From WS-7 sp036505295 (lineage in GTDB: Bacteria; Eisenbacteria; RBG-16-71-46; SZUA-252), in assembly GCA_036505295.1 (NCBI GenBank), contig DASXTQ010000091.1, positions 1-21,451 on the forward strand: 21,451 nucleotides of DNA, read 5' to 3'. Below the pieces are notes generated by a model, which did not search any database, had not been told where the DNA came from, and was given only the letters and a program-made list of their open reading frames with translations. The position numbers and the translations under genes were made by a program. This document shows positions 14,189-21,451 of the stretch, one piece after another (the first letter of the stretch is position 1; each line of letters starts with the position of its first letter).

Positions 14189-15796
14189 ATGGAGATATTG
14201 AGAAGTCACCTCAAGACCGGCTCGGCCGAATTCCAACGCAACCGCGCGCATCACGAAGGGCTTGTCCAGGATCTGCGCCGTCGCCTCACGGCCGTTGCGA
14301 GCGCGGCGCCGCCCCAGGTCGTGAAGCTCCAGCGGGACCGCGGGAAGCTCCTCGTGCGCGAGCGGATCGAGCAACTGCTCGACCCCGATACACCATTCCT
14401 GGAACTCAGCCCGCTCGCGGCAACCGGTCTCTATGACGACGAAATCCCAGCCGCCGGCATCATTACCGGCATCGGCGTCGTTTCCGGACGCGAATGCGTC
14501 ATCGTGGCGAACGACGCGACCGTCAAGGGGGGCACCTATTACCCGATCACGATCAAGAAACACATCCGCGCCCAGGAAATCGCGCTCGAGAACCGGGTTC
14601 CCGCGGTTTACCTGGTCGATTCGGGCGGGGTGTTTCTGCCCCTGCAGGCCGAGGTGTTCCCCGATAAGGAGCACTTCGGCCGCATTTTCTACAACCAGGC
14701 GATCATGTCCGCCGAGGCGATCCCGCAGGTCGCGGCGGTGCTCGGCATGTGCACCGCGGGGGGCGCGTATGTGCCCGCGATGTCCGACGAGAACGTCATC
14801 GTGAAGGGAGCCGGTACGATCTACCTGGCAGGACCGCCGCTCGTCAAGGCCGCTACCGGCGAGGAGGTCACCCCGGAAGAATTGGGAGGAGCCGAGGTCC
14901 ACGCGCGCGTGAGCGGCGTCGTGGATCACATGGCTGCGAACGAGGCGGAAGCGCTCCAGACCGTCCGGAACATCATGGGGAATCTGAATCGGGTCAAGCG
15001 CGTCGACCTCGATCTCGAGGAGCCCGAGGACCCGGCGTATCCACCTGAGGAGATCTACGGCGTGCTGCCTACCGACCTGAAGCAGCCCTACGACGTTCGG
15101 GAGGTGCTCGCGCGGCTCCTGGACGGGAGCCGGTTCCACGAATTCAAGGCGAACTACGGGACCACTCTGGTCTGCGGCTTCGGTCGTTGGATGGGGTATC
15201 CGGTGGGGGTGGTCGCCAACAACGGCGTGCTCTTCTCGGAAAGCGCGCTCAAGGGAACGCACTTCATCGAGCTATGCGCCCAACGCCGGGTCCCACTCCT
15301 GTTCTTGCAGAACATCACCGGCTTCATGGTCGGGAAGAAATATGAAGCGGGCGGGATCGCGAAGGACGGCGCCAAGATGGTTCAGGCGGTCGCGACCGCG
15401 CAGGTCCCACGCATCACGGTTCTGATCGGGGCCTCGCACGGCGCGGGAAACTACGCGATGTGCGGGCGCGGTTACCGGCCGCGCTTCCTCTTCACCTGGC
15501 CCAACTCGAGGATCTCGGTGATGGGAGGGCAGCAGGCGGCGGAGGTCCTCGTCCAGGTGAAGCGCGAGCAGCTCGCGCGCGAGGGCAAGACCCTGTCGCC
15601 CGAGGAGGCGAAGGCGATTGCCGACCCCGTACTCGCGAAGTACGAGAAGGAGGGAAGCCCCTACTTCGCGACGGGACATCTCTGGGACGACGGCGTGATC
15701 GATCCCGCTCAGACGCGCGAGGTGGTCGGCTTAGCACTCTCCGCGGCTCTCAACGCGCCGGTCACGCGGGGCCCTGCGCCGGTATACAGGATGTAG
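14189..15796 (+). CDS. liuB: 3-methylcrotonyl-CoA carboxylase beta (carboxyltransferase) subunit
   Basis: This 535-residue carboxyltransferase moves CO2 from biotin to 3-methylcrotonyl-CoA, giving 3-methylglutaconyl-CoA in leucine degradation. The length equals that of typical LiuB/MccB. Diagnostic segments are VKGGTYYPITIKKHIRAQEI, YLVDSGGVFLPLQAEVFPD, REHF-like KEHFGRIFYNQA, GMCTAGGAYVPAMSDE, LGGAEVHARVSGVVDH and FTWPNSRISVMGGQQAAEVL. These separate MccB from propionyl-CoA carboxylase PccB. The ATG at 14189 (MEILRSHLKTGSAEF) is chosen because relatives begin the same way; the ribosome-binding site is weak. It is the first gene of the leucine/isovalerate operon. No promoter is obvious in the 135-bp region shared with the kinase homologue. 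Confidence 0.93.
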   Translation: MEILRSHLKTGSAEFQRNRAHHEGLVQDLRRRLTAVASAAPPQVVKLQRDRGKLLVRERIEQLLDPDTPFLELSPLAATGLYDDEIPAAGIITGIGVVSGRECVIVANDATVKGGTYYPITIKKHIRAQEIALENRVPAVYLVDSGGVFLPLQAEVFPDKEHFGRIFYNQAIMSAEAIPQVAAVLGMCTAGGAYVPAMSDENVIVKGAGTIYLAGPPLVKAATGEEVTPEELGGAEVHARVSGVVDHMAANEAEALQTVRNIMGNLNRVKRVDLDLEEPEDPAYPPEEIYGVLPTDLKQPYDVREVLARLLDGSRFHEFKANYGTTLVCGFGRWMGYPVGVVANNGVLFSESALKGTHFIELCAQRRVPLLFLQNITGFMVGKKYEAGGIAKDGAKMVQAVATAQVPRITVLIGASHGAGNYAMCGRGYRPRFLFTWPNSRISVMGGQQAAEVLVQVKREQLAREGKTLSPEEAKAIADPVLAKYEKEGSPYFATGHLWDDGVIDPAQTREVVGLALSAALNAPVTRGPAPVYRM

Positions 15797-15838
15797 GGGC
15801 GGCGCCATCCTTCCGCGCGCGTTCCTCTCTCGACGCCC

Positions 15839-16642
15839 ATGAGAACCTTTTCACGGATCAAGGTCGATATCAAGCCGCCGGCCGCCCGGGTTACGCTCGC
15901 CCGCCCGGAAGTTCGAAATGCCTTCGACGACGTCCTGATGGGGGAGCTCACGCGCGCGCTGGAGGAGATCCGTACCGCGTACGAGGCGGCTCCGGAACGG
16001 GCGCCGCGCGCTCTCGTCCTGGCCGCGGAAGGGGCGGTCTTCTGCGCGGGCGCCGACATGAGCTGGATGCGCCGGAGCGTGACCTACACGCAGTCGGAAA
16101 ACGAATCGGACGCGCGGCGGATGGCGACCATGTATCGGACGCTCGACGAGCTCCCCATTCCGACGATCGCCCGCGTCCAAGGCACCTCGCTCGGCGGCGG
16201 GATGGGGCTTCTCGCTTGCTGCGATATTGCCGTCGCCGTGGACACCGCGCAATTCGGTTTCACAGAGGCGCGGCTCGGGATCGCGCCTGCCGTGATATCC
16301 GCCTTCGTGCTCCCGAAAATAGGCGCATCCGCGGCGAGGCGCTATTTCCTCACCACGGAGATCTTCGGCGCGGCCCAGGCCAAGGAGATCGGCCTCGTGC
16401 ACGAGATCGTCTCGGCGGCGGACCTGGATCCGACCGTCGACCGGCTCGTCGCAGCCCTCGCGGAAAACGGTCCACGCGCGGTCTCTGCGGCAAAACGGCT
16501 CATCCGAGAGACGCTCGCCCTCACCCGGGATGACGCGATCGAGAACGCGATCCGGGCGATCGCGGGGTTGCGCGCGTCTCCGGAGGGGCAGGAGGGCCTC
16601 GGGGCCTTTCTCGAGAAGCGCCCTCCTTCCTGGAAGCAGTGA
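15839..16642 (+). CDS. liuC: Enoyl-CoA hydratase family protein, probable methylglutaconyl-CoA hydratase
   Basis: This 267-residue crotonase-fold enzyme is predicted to hydrate 3-methylglutaconyl-CoA to HMG-CoA. The oxyanion-hole and CoA-binding segments are FCAGADMSWMRR (69-78), the pattern typical of LiuC/AUH, and GTSLGGGMGLLACCDIA. A candidate catalytic Glu lies in FTEARLGIAPAVISAFVLPKIG (Glu143). The start has only a weak ribosome-binding site, 42 bp after liuB. Its stop overlaps the start of the biotin carboxylase gene (GTGA). A generic enoyl-CoA hydratase is possible from sequence alone; the neighbours decide the assignment. Confidence 0.85.
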   Translation: MRTFSRIKVDIKPPAARVTLARPEVRNAFDDVLMGELTRALEEIRTAYEAAPERAPRALVLAAEGAVFCAGADMSWMRRSVTYTQSENESDARRMATMYRTLDELPIPTIARVQGTSLGGGMGLLACCDIAVAVDTAQFGFTEARLGIAPAVISAFVLPKIGASAARRYFLTTEIFGAAQAKEIGLVHEIVSAADLDPTVDRLVAALAENGPRAVSAAKRLIRETLALTRDDAIENAIRAIAGLRASPEGQEGLGAFLEKRPPSWKQ

Positions 16643-18180
16643 GCCCGGCGCGCGCGGATTTCGCAACCCGGGGCGCCCAAGTGGACCAGCGGGCGCGGGC
16701 CTTCCGGAAGGTTTTGGTCGCGAACCGGGGAGAGATCGCGGTTCGCGTCTGCCGCACCCTGAAGGAGATGGGGATCCCGTCGGTCACCGTCTACTCCGAT
16801 GCGGACCGCGGCGCGCCGCACGTGCGCTTGGGGGACGAGTCGGTCGCGATCGGCCCCGCCCCTCCGGCCCAGAGCTATCTCAACGCCCAGGCCATCCTCG
16901 AAGCCGCGCGGCGCGTGGGCGCGGACGCGATTCATCCGGGCTACGGATTCCTGTCGGAGAGCGCGATATTCGCGAAGCAATGCCGCGACGCGGGGGTTGC
17001 CTTCATCGGTCCGTCGCCGGAGAGCATGGCGCGCCTCGGGGACAAATCCGCCGCGCGCCGGACGGCGGCCGAGTGCGGTGTGCCGTGCGTCCCGGGGGCG
17101 GAGGGGGTCGACTCCGTGGAGCGCGCGCTCGGCGAGGCCGACCGGGTCGGATATCCCGTGCTCCTCAAGGCGTCGGGCGGAGGCGGCGGACGCGGCATGC
17201 GCCTGGTGCGCGCCCGCGAGGAGATGCCGGCCGCGCTCGAGGCCGCGCGGCGCGAGGCGGGATCGGCCTTCGACGATGAGCGGCTCCTCCTGGAGAAATA
17301 CGTCCACCCAGCGCGTCACATCGAAATACAAATCCTGGCCGACGGTCGCGAGGTCGCGGCGCTGGGGGAGCGCGAGTGCAGCCTTCAGCGGCGACATCAG
17401 AAATTGATCGAGGAATCGCCGTCCGTTGCGGTGGCGTCCACGCTCCGCGAGGCGATGCAGGGTGCCGCCGCTTCGCTCGCCCGCGCCGCTTCCTATGCTG
17501 GCGCGATGACGGCCGAGTTCCTGGTGGGTTCCGATGGGACGTTCTATTTCCTCGAGGTGAACACACGGCTGCAGGTGGAGCATCCAGTGACCGAAATGCG
17601 TAGCGGGCTCGATCTCGTCCGAGCGCAAATCCTGATCGCGGCGGGAAGGCCCCTCGGGGAGGCGCTGGGCGGGGACACGCCAGAGCTGCGCGGGCATGCG
17701 ATCGAGGCCCGGCTCTGCGCGGAGGACCCGTATCAGGGCTTCCTGCCGCAGACCGGGAAGATCCTCCTTCTCGCGTGGCCCGAGGCGGACGGATCGCGTG
17801 TCGACACCGGCATCGCGGAAGGGCAGATGCTTCATCCGTATTACGATTCGCTCCTGGCCAAAGTGATCGCGCACGGGCGGGATCGCGAGGATGCGAGAAC
17901 GAGGCTGCTGAGCGCCTTGCGCGGGATCGCGCTGCTCGGCGTCGTGACGAACCAGTCGTTCCTGATCGACTTGCTGGAGGATGCGGCGTTTCGGCGGGGA
18001 GAAACGTTCACGCACACGGTGGAATCCCGCGAGTGGCGGGCGCCGAAGGAGATTCCGGACGCGGTGCTCGCGGCGGCCGCCACGTTCTTGACGTCACCCA
18101 AGGCCGCGGGCGGTGGGGAAGAGGAAACCGACCGCTACTCGCCGTGGCAACGCCTCGGAGTGTGGGGCCGGACCCCGTGA
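16639..18180 (+). CDS. liuD: Biotin carboxylase subunit of methylcrotonyl-CoA carboxylase
   Basis: This 513-residue ATP-grasp biotin carboxylase carboxylates the biotin of the carrier encoded next. Signatures are FRKVLVANRGEIAVRVCRTL, HPGYGFLSESA, KASGGGGGRGMRLV (ATP-binding loop), ERECSLQRRHQK and FLEVNTRLQVEHPVTE (catalytic region). The C-terminus RYSPWQRLGVWGRTP corresponds to the linker that begins the BT domain in one-chain MccA proteins, so this gene stops where a normal MccA continues. The start is GTG 16639, overlapping the liuC stop; a GTG at 16681 would remove a non-conserved leader. The carboxylase and carrier frames differ by one base at 18177-18180. Either gene fission or a frameshift could explain that. 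Confidence 0.9.
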   Translation: MSPARADFATRGAQVDQRARAFRKVLVANRGEIAVRVCRTLKEMGIPSVTVYSDADRGAPHVRLGDESVAIGPAPPAQSYLNAQAILEAARRVGADAIHPGYGFLSESAIFAKQCRDAGVAFIGPSPESMARLGDKSAARRTAAECGVPCVPGAEGVDSVERALGEADRVGYPVLLKASGGGGGRGMRLVRAREEMPAALEAARREAGSAFDDERLLLEKYVHPARHIEIQILADGREVAALGERECSLQRRHQKLIEESPSVAVASTLREAMQGAAASLARAASYAGAMTAEFLVGSDGTFYFLEVNTRLQVEHPVTEMRSGLDLVRAQILIAAGRPLGEALGGDTPELRGHAIEARLCAEDPYQGFLPQTGKILLLAWPEADGSRVDTGIAEGQMLHPYYDSLLAKVIAHGRDREDARTRLLSALRGIALLGVVTNQSFLIDLLEDAAFRRGETFTHTVESREWRAPKEIPDAVLAAAATFLTSPKAAGGGEEETDRYSPWQRLGVWGRTP

Positions 18181-18710
18181 GCCGCCTCCTCCGGCTGCGC
18201 CACGGCCGAACACCGCTCCCACTCGGCTACGAACGGAAGGCCGGACACATCCTGCTCGAGACGGATGGACGAAGGATCGAGGCCGATGTGAGCCGCGACG
18301 GATCCTGGTTCGAGGTGCGCTCGGGCGGGGCGTCGACCCGGTGCGCCGTGGCGCCGGGCCGGCGCGGCGTCTGGGTCTCCTGCGAGGGGCGATCCTATCT
18401 CTTGGAGCATGATCGACCTGAGGCGGCAGCCAAGGCCGAACGCTCGTCCGATGAGCTTCGCGCGCCGATGACCGGACGCGTCGTCCATGTGGCGGCCCCG
18501 GTGGGCTCGATCGTGCGCGAAGGGGATCTCCTCATGACGATCGAGGCGATGAAGATGGAATTCCGCCTGGTCGCGCCTGAGGGCGGCAGGGTGGTCGAAG
18601 TGCGATGCGGTGACGGAGAGCGTGTCGAGCTCGGCGATCTGCTCGTCGTGCTCGAGCCGGCGGCGGAGACTCCCGGCGCTCGTTCCGCGGATCCGACGGG
18701 TCGCGCGTGA
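18177..18710 (+). CDS. Biotin carboxyl carrier domain protein (BT plus biotinyl domains of MccA)
   Basis: This 177-residue protein has a C-terminal biotinyl domain with the site EAMKMEF (Lys126, biotinylated by BirA) preceded by APMTGRVVHVAAPVGSIVREGD. The N-terminal 80 residues resemble the BT beta-barrel that docks the carboxylase and transferase subunits in acyl-CoA carboxylases. The gene starts at GTG 18177, overlapping the biotin carboxylase stop, and ends in another GTGA overlap with the lyase. Together with the preceding gene it makes one complete MccA-equivalent. No other carrier protein is in the window, so it almost certainly serves LiuB and the adjacent carboxylase. Confidence 0.88.
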   Translation: MSRLLRLRHGRTPLPLGYERKAGHILLETDGRRIEADVSRDGSWFEVRSGGASTRCAVAPGRRGVWVSCEGRSYLLEHDRPEAAAKAERSSDELRAPMTGRVVHVAAPVGSIVREGDLLMTIEAMKMEFRLVAPEGGRVVEVRCGDGERVELGDLLVVLEPAAETPGARSADPTGRA

Positions 18711-19606
18711 AGGTCCGCGTGGTCGAAGTGGGGCCGAGGGATGGGCTCCAGAACGAATCGAAAACGGTCCCGACCGACTCCAAGGTTGCCTTCGTGGACG
18801 CGCTCTCGGATGCGGGTTACGAGGAGATCGAGGTCAGCGCGTTCGTTTCGCCGCGATGGGTACCGCAGCTCGCCGACGCCGAGGAAGTATTCGCGCGCAT
18901 CCGGCGCAAGGATTCCACGGTCTACTCGGCGCTCGTGCCGAACGAGAGGGGGCTCGAGCGCGCGCTGAGCGCGAAGGTCCGGAAGGTCGCCGTGTTCACA
19001 GCCGCCTCCGAGACCTTCAATCGCAGGAACGTCAACGCCTCGATCCAGGAATCGATCGAGCGGTTCCAGCCGGTCGTGGACGGAGCGCGTCGCGAAAAGA
19101 TTCCGGTGCGGGGGTACGTGTCGACCGCGTTCTGGTGTCCCTATGAGGGAAAGATCACGCCCGATGCCGTGGTGGGGGTGATGCGGCAGCTCCTGGATCT
19201 CGGGGTCGACGAGATCTCGATCGGCGACACCATAGGCAAGGCTGTCCCCGCGGAGGTGCATGCCCTGCTCGATCTGCTGCTCGATCACGTCGACCAGGAC
19301 AGGCTTGCGATGCATTTCCACGACACCTACGGCAACGCGATCGCGAACGTCCTTGCTTCCTACGAACGAGGGATCGCCGTGTTCGACTCCTCGGCCGGCG
19401 GTGTGGGCGGATGTCCTTTCGCGCCGGGGGCGGCGGGCAACGTCGCCACGGAGGATCTGATCTCGGCGCTCACCCGGGTCGGCGCTTCGCTCTCCCCCGA
19501 CCTCGAGCGGGTGCGCGCCGCTTCCGCCCTGCTTTCTACGGTGCTGGGCCGGCCTCTGCGCCCGCGCGAGCGCGAGGCTCCTTCGGGCGGGAAATCGTCC
19601 GCTTGA
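18707..19606 (+). CDS. liuE: Hydroxymethylglutaryl-CoA lyase
   Basis: This 299-residue TIM-barrel lyase splits HMG-CoA into acetyl-CoA and acetoacetate, the last step of leucine degradation. Key residues are Arg11 and Asp12 in VEVGPRDGLQNE, the metal histidines 203 and 205 in MHFHDTYGN, the loop ETFNRRNVNASI, and Cys236 in GGCPFAPGAAGNVATED (the catalytic cysteine), with Asn245. The length matches the bacterial enzyme. The GTG at 18707 overlaps the carrier stop. The last 71 bp overlap, tail to tail, the antiporter gene on the other strand; residues 278-299 there are charged and non-conserved. Confidence 0.95.
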   Translation: MKVRVVEVGPRDGLQNESKTVPTDSKVAFVDALSDAGYEEIEVSAFVSPRWVPQLADAEEVFARIRRKDSTVYSALVPNERGLERALSAKVRKVAVFTAASETFNRRNVNASIQESIERFQPVVDGARREKIPVRGYVSTAFWCPYEGKITPDAVVGVMRQLLDLGVDEISIGDTIGKAVPAEVHALLDLLLDHVDQDRLAMHFHDTYGNAIANVLASYERGIAVFDSSAGGVGGCPFAPGAAGNVATEDLISALTRVGASLSPDLERVRAASALLSTVLGRPLRPREREAPSGGKSSA

Positions 19607-20816
19607 GGCTCCACTGGAGGGCGGTGGGCGTGACGACCGTCGTCAGGATCACCATGATGACCACCGCCGAGTAGAGTTCCGGCGTGATGACCGGCCGCCC
19701 GGCAATCGCGAGGGTGGCGCCCACGTTCGCGAAGATGAGACCCACCTCACCGCGCGGCACCATGCCAAGACCGACCGCGAGCCGGTTCACCCCGCGCTCG
19801 AGCACGCCAAGCGAGCACGCCTGTTTCCCGACCCACGCCGCGACCGTCAAAACCAGGGCGATCACGACGATCCGCCCGTCCGCGAAGGATTTGAGCTCGA
19901 CCTTGAGTCCCGTGAGCACGAAAAAGATTGGGACGAGGAAGGTCGAGATCGGATGGAGGAGCGATTCGATGCTGGATTCCCGGCTCTCCTCGAAGTCCTT
20001 GAAATGGCCGGCCTCGAGGATCAGCCCCGCCGCGAACGCACCGACGATGGGAGAGAGCCCCACCAAAGTTCCCAGATACGCGAGCCCGAAGCAGATGACG
20101 AGCCCGCTCGTGAGAAGCATTCCGGTCACCCTGATGCGGGAGGCCCATGCCAGCAGCCTCGGCGTGAGTTTCCGTCCAATCAGGATGGACGCGACGAGAA
20201 AGCCGAGCGCCTTGACCGAGATCCACGCCACCTCCGCAGCGTTGAGCCCGCCGCCCCCTTGATTCGCCGCGGTGATGATTCCCGATAGAGCCGCCAGGAT
20301 GACGAGCCCGAGCACGTCGTCGATCACGGCTGCGCCCAGGATGATTCTGGCCTCGCCGGTCCGCGAGAAGCCCAAATCGCGGAGAACACGGGCCGTGATC
20401 CCGACGCTCGTCGCCGTGAGGACCGCCCCGAGGAATGCGTGCACGAGCGGCGTCTCGTGCGGGAGAAGCCAGGCGCCCGCAAGCCACCCGAGCGCGAATG
20501 GGGTCACAACGCCCAGAGTGGCGACGAGGACCGACGACGGTCCGACGCGCATCATCTCCTGAACGGTCGATTGGAGCCCCACTTCAAAGAGGAGGAGGAT
20601 GACGCCGAGGGAAGCCAGAATGGCGAGAATCGGATCGGTCTTCATCGGCTCGAACCCGTGAAAGCCAAGGAGCGTGACGTTCCCGAGCAGAATTCCGATC
20701 AGGATTTCGCCGAGGACTGCCGGCTGGCCCGCCTTGAGGGAGATCCACCCGGCAACCTTCGCCGCGGCGAGAAGAACCGCGAGCTGGATCAGAAGCGTCG
20801 TAATCGGGTCGTGCAT
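19536..20816 (-). CDS. CPA2-family cation/proton antiporter
   Basis: This 426-residue protein of about 12-13 transmembrane helices belongs to the monovalent cation:proton antiporter-2 family (Pfam Na_H_Exchanger). Visible marks are GQPAVLGEILIGILLG near the N-terminus, LTATSVGITARVL (unwound-helix motif), AVIDDVLGLVILA with the adjacent pair Asp166-Asp167, and MVPRGEVGLIFANVG. An Asp-Asp pair is typical of electrogenic NapA-like exchangers rather than KefB/C, which have a different residue pair. No RCK/TrkA-N domain follows, so it is the membrane part alone. The start ATG at 20816 gives the compact N-terminus MHDPITTLLIQ; upstream in-frame codons lack support. The ion specificity cannot be read from sequence. 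The end overlaps the HMG-CoA lyase gene by 71 bp. Confidence 0.9.
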   Translation of the reverse strand: MHDPITTLLIQLAVLLAAAKVAGWISLKAGQPAVLGEILIGILLGNVTLLGFHGFEPMKTDPILAILASLGVILLLFEVGLQSTVQEMMRVGPSSVLVATLGVVTPFALGWLAGAWLLPHETPLVHAFLGAVLTATSVGITARVLRDLGFSRTGEARIILGAAVIDDVLGLVILAALSGIITAANQGGGGLNAAEVAWISVKALGFLVASILIGRKLTPRLLAWASRIRVTGMLLTSGLVICFGLAYLGTLVGLSPIVGAFAAGLILEAGHFKDFEESRESSIESLLHPISTFLVPIFFVLTGLKVELKSFADGRIVVIALVLTVAAWVGKQACSLGVLERGVNRLAVGLGMVPRGEVGLIFANVGATLAIAGRPVITPELYSAVVIMVILTTVVTPTALQWSLKRTISRPKEPRARAGAEAGPAP

Positions 20817-20881
20817 GGCGGGGGAGGATACCTGGATCAAGGGCGATCTGCTAGGCTGGAGGGCGCGAACGATGAAGGTCT

Positions 20882-20907
20882 CCGGCGGCACTCCCCCGGG
20901 CCGCCGG
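20882..20907. repeat. Inverted repeat between antiporter and TPR gene starts
   Basis: CCGGCGGC (20882-20889) and GCCGCCGG (20900-20907) pair perfectly over 8 bp around a 10-nt loop. The hairpin lies 35 nt before the TPR gene start and would be in its 5' leader. There is no T-run after it. The function is unknown. Confidence 0.4.
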
Positions 20908-20942
20908 TGCCGAGAATCCGGTTCTACTCAGGAGGCATCACA

Positions 20943-21451
20943 ATGCATTCGTCCCGAAGCATGCGTCGCTCGTTAGTAGGCATCATCCCCGCAATCCTCG
21001 TCGCCCTCGGTTTCGCGGCGGGGGCCCGCGCTTCCGGCACCGCGCCACCGCCCCGCCAACCGCCGCCCCCGGAGGTCGCTCCTGGATCCCCGGCTCAGCC
21101 CGCGGAAGCGGCGGCGAAGCGGGGTCGGGCCGAAGCCGAAAAGATCTACGCCAAGGGGTGGGAAACGGTCGAGGAGGCCAAGAAGGAGTTGGCTCAAGGG
21201 AAGACAGACTCTGCCAAGAAGCGGTTCGGCAAGGCGCTCAAGAAATTCGACGAGGCCACGCAGATCGATCCGTCCTATTACCAAGGGTGGAATATGGTGG
21301 GCTTCTGCTCCCGGAAGACCGGGGATTTGAAGCGCGCATTCGAGGCGTACCAGAAATGTCTCTCCATTGAGCCCGAATACGCGGAAGCTCACGAATATCT
21401 GGGCGAGGCGTATCTCATGAGCGGCGACCGCGCGAAGGCGAAAGAGCAGCT
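20943..21451 (+). CDS. Secreted or periplasmic TPR-repeat protein (partial, 3' end beyond window)
   Basis: The open frame from ATG 20943 has a signal peptide (basic MRRSL, hydrophobic VGIIPAILVALGFAAG, cleavage near ARA at residue 30), then a Pro-rich linker (TAPPPRQPPPPEVAPGSP) and a charged helical region. TPR helices follow: AKKRFGKALKKFDEATQIDPSYYQ, WNMVGFCSRKTGDLKRAFEAYQKCLSIEPEY, then AEAHEYLGEAYLMSGDRAKAKEQ at the edge. AGGAGG before the ATG has good spacing. TPR proteins of this sort scaffold envelope complexes or assist assembly; the partner here is unknown. It diverges from the antiporter gene. Confidence 0.85.
   Translation, partial: MHSSRSMRRSLVGIIPAILVALGFAAGARASGTAPPPRQPPPPEVAPGSPAQPAEAAAKRGRAEAEKIYAKGWETVEEAKKELAQGKTDSAKKRFGKALKKFDEATQIDPSYYQGWNMVGFCSRKTGDLKRAFEAYQKCLSIEPEYAEAHEYLGEAYLMSGDRAKAKEQ

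Noticed and set aside
1..21451. CRISPR array, insertion sequences, phage or integron signals
   Set aside because: No direct-repeat arrays, transposase-like frames, terminal inverted repeats or integrase seen on either strand.

Overview
The window is uniformly GC-rich, tightly packed bacterial chromosome with no insertion sequence, phage, CRISPR, tRNA or rRNA signal. The encoded proteins point to a diderm aerobic or facultative heterotroph: there is a signal-peptide outer-membrane barrel, a lipoprotein, and a complete-looking lower leucine-degradation cluster. The mixture (archaeal-style release-factor relative, S9 peptidase, glycine-zipper lipoprotein, N-acetyl-free NAD salvage pair) resembles uncultured high-GC phyla such as Eisenbacteria, Gemmatimonadota or Acidobacteriota. 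That assignment is inference only.

Region 1 (1-2240) is a regulatory and envelope module. A partial XRE-type repressor runs off the left edge on the minus strand, divergent from a cyclic-nucleotide-binding-domain protein. Three small membrane proteins follow on the minus strand (192, 49 and 70 residues; the 49-residue one is an lmo0937-family protein). The promoter of the XRE gene and the promoter of this three-gene unit share the identical 10-mer TAGCTAACAT over the -10 element, each with a 17-bp spacer. This suggests that the XRE protein controls both.

Region 2 (2281-9716) starts with ettA (minus), an ABC-F translation factor. Divergent from it is a plus-strand series: a CDGSH iron-sulfur protein, a bacterial release-factor-like (baeRF) protein, nicotinate phosphoribosyltransferase (pncB), nicotinamidase (pncA, ATGA overlap) and an S9 prolyl-oligopeptidase-type peptidase. 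It ends in a strong intrinsic terminator at 9681-9716. pncA and pncB together convert nicotinamide to nicotinate mononucleotide.

Region 3 (9757-14053) holds an outer-membrane barrel protein, a glycine-zipper lipoprotein, an M50 site-2-protease homologue with CBS domains, and a membrane GAF histidine-kinase homologue whose phospho-acceptor histidine is replaced by asparagine.

Region 4 (14189-19606) is the leucine/isovalerate catabolic operon: methylcrotonyl-CoA carboxylase beta, methylglutaconyl-CoA hydratase, a biotin carboxylase and a separate biotin carrier (normally one MccA chain), and HMG-CoA lyase. The last three junctions are all GTGA overlaps. Isovaleryl-CoA dehydrogenase is absent from the window.

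Region 5 (19536-21451) has a CPA2 cation/proton antiporter, convergent with and overlapping the lyase gene, and a divergent secreted TPR protein cut by the right edge. The most distinctive observations are the paired XRE-type promoters, the His-to-Asn kinase, the fission of MccA, and the small membrane protein of unknown function with a duplicated WG motif.
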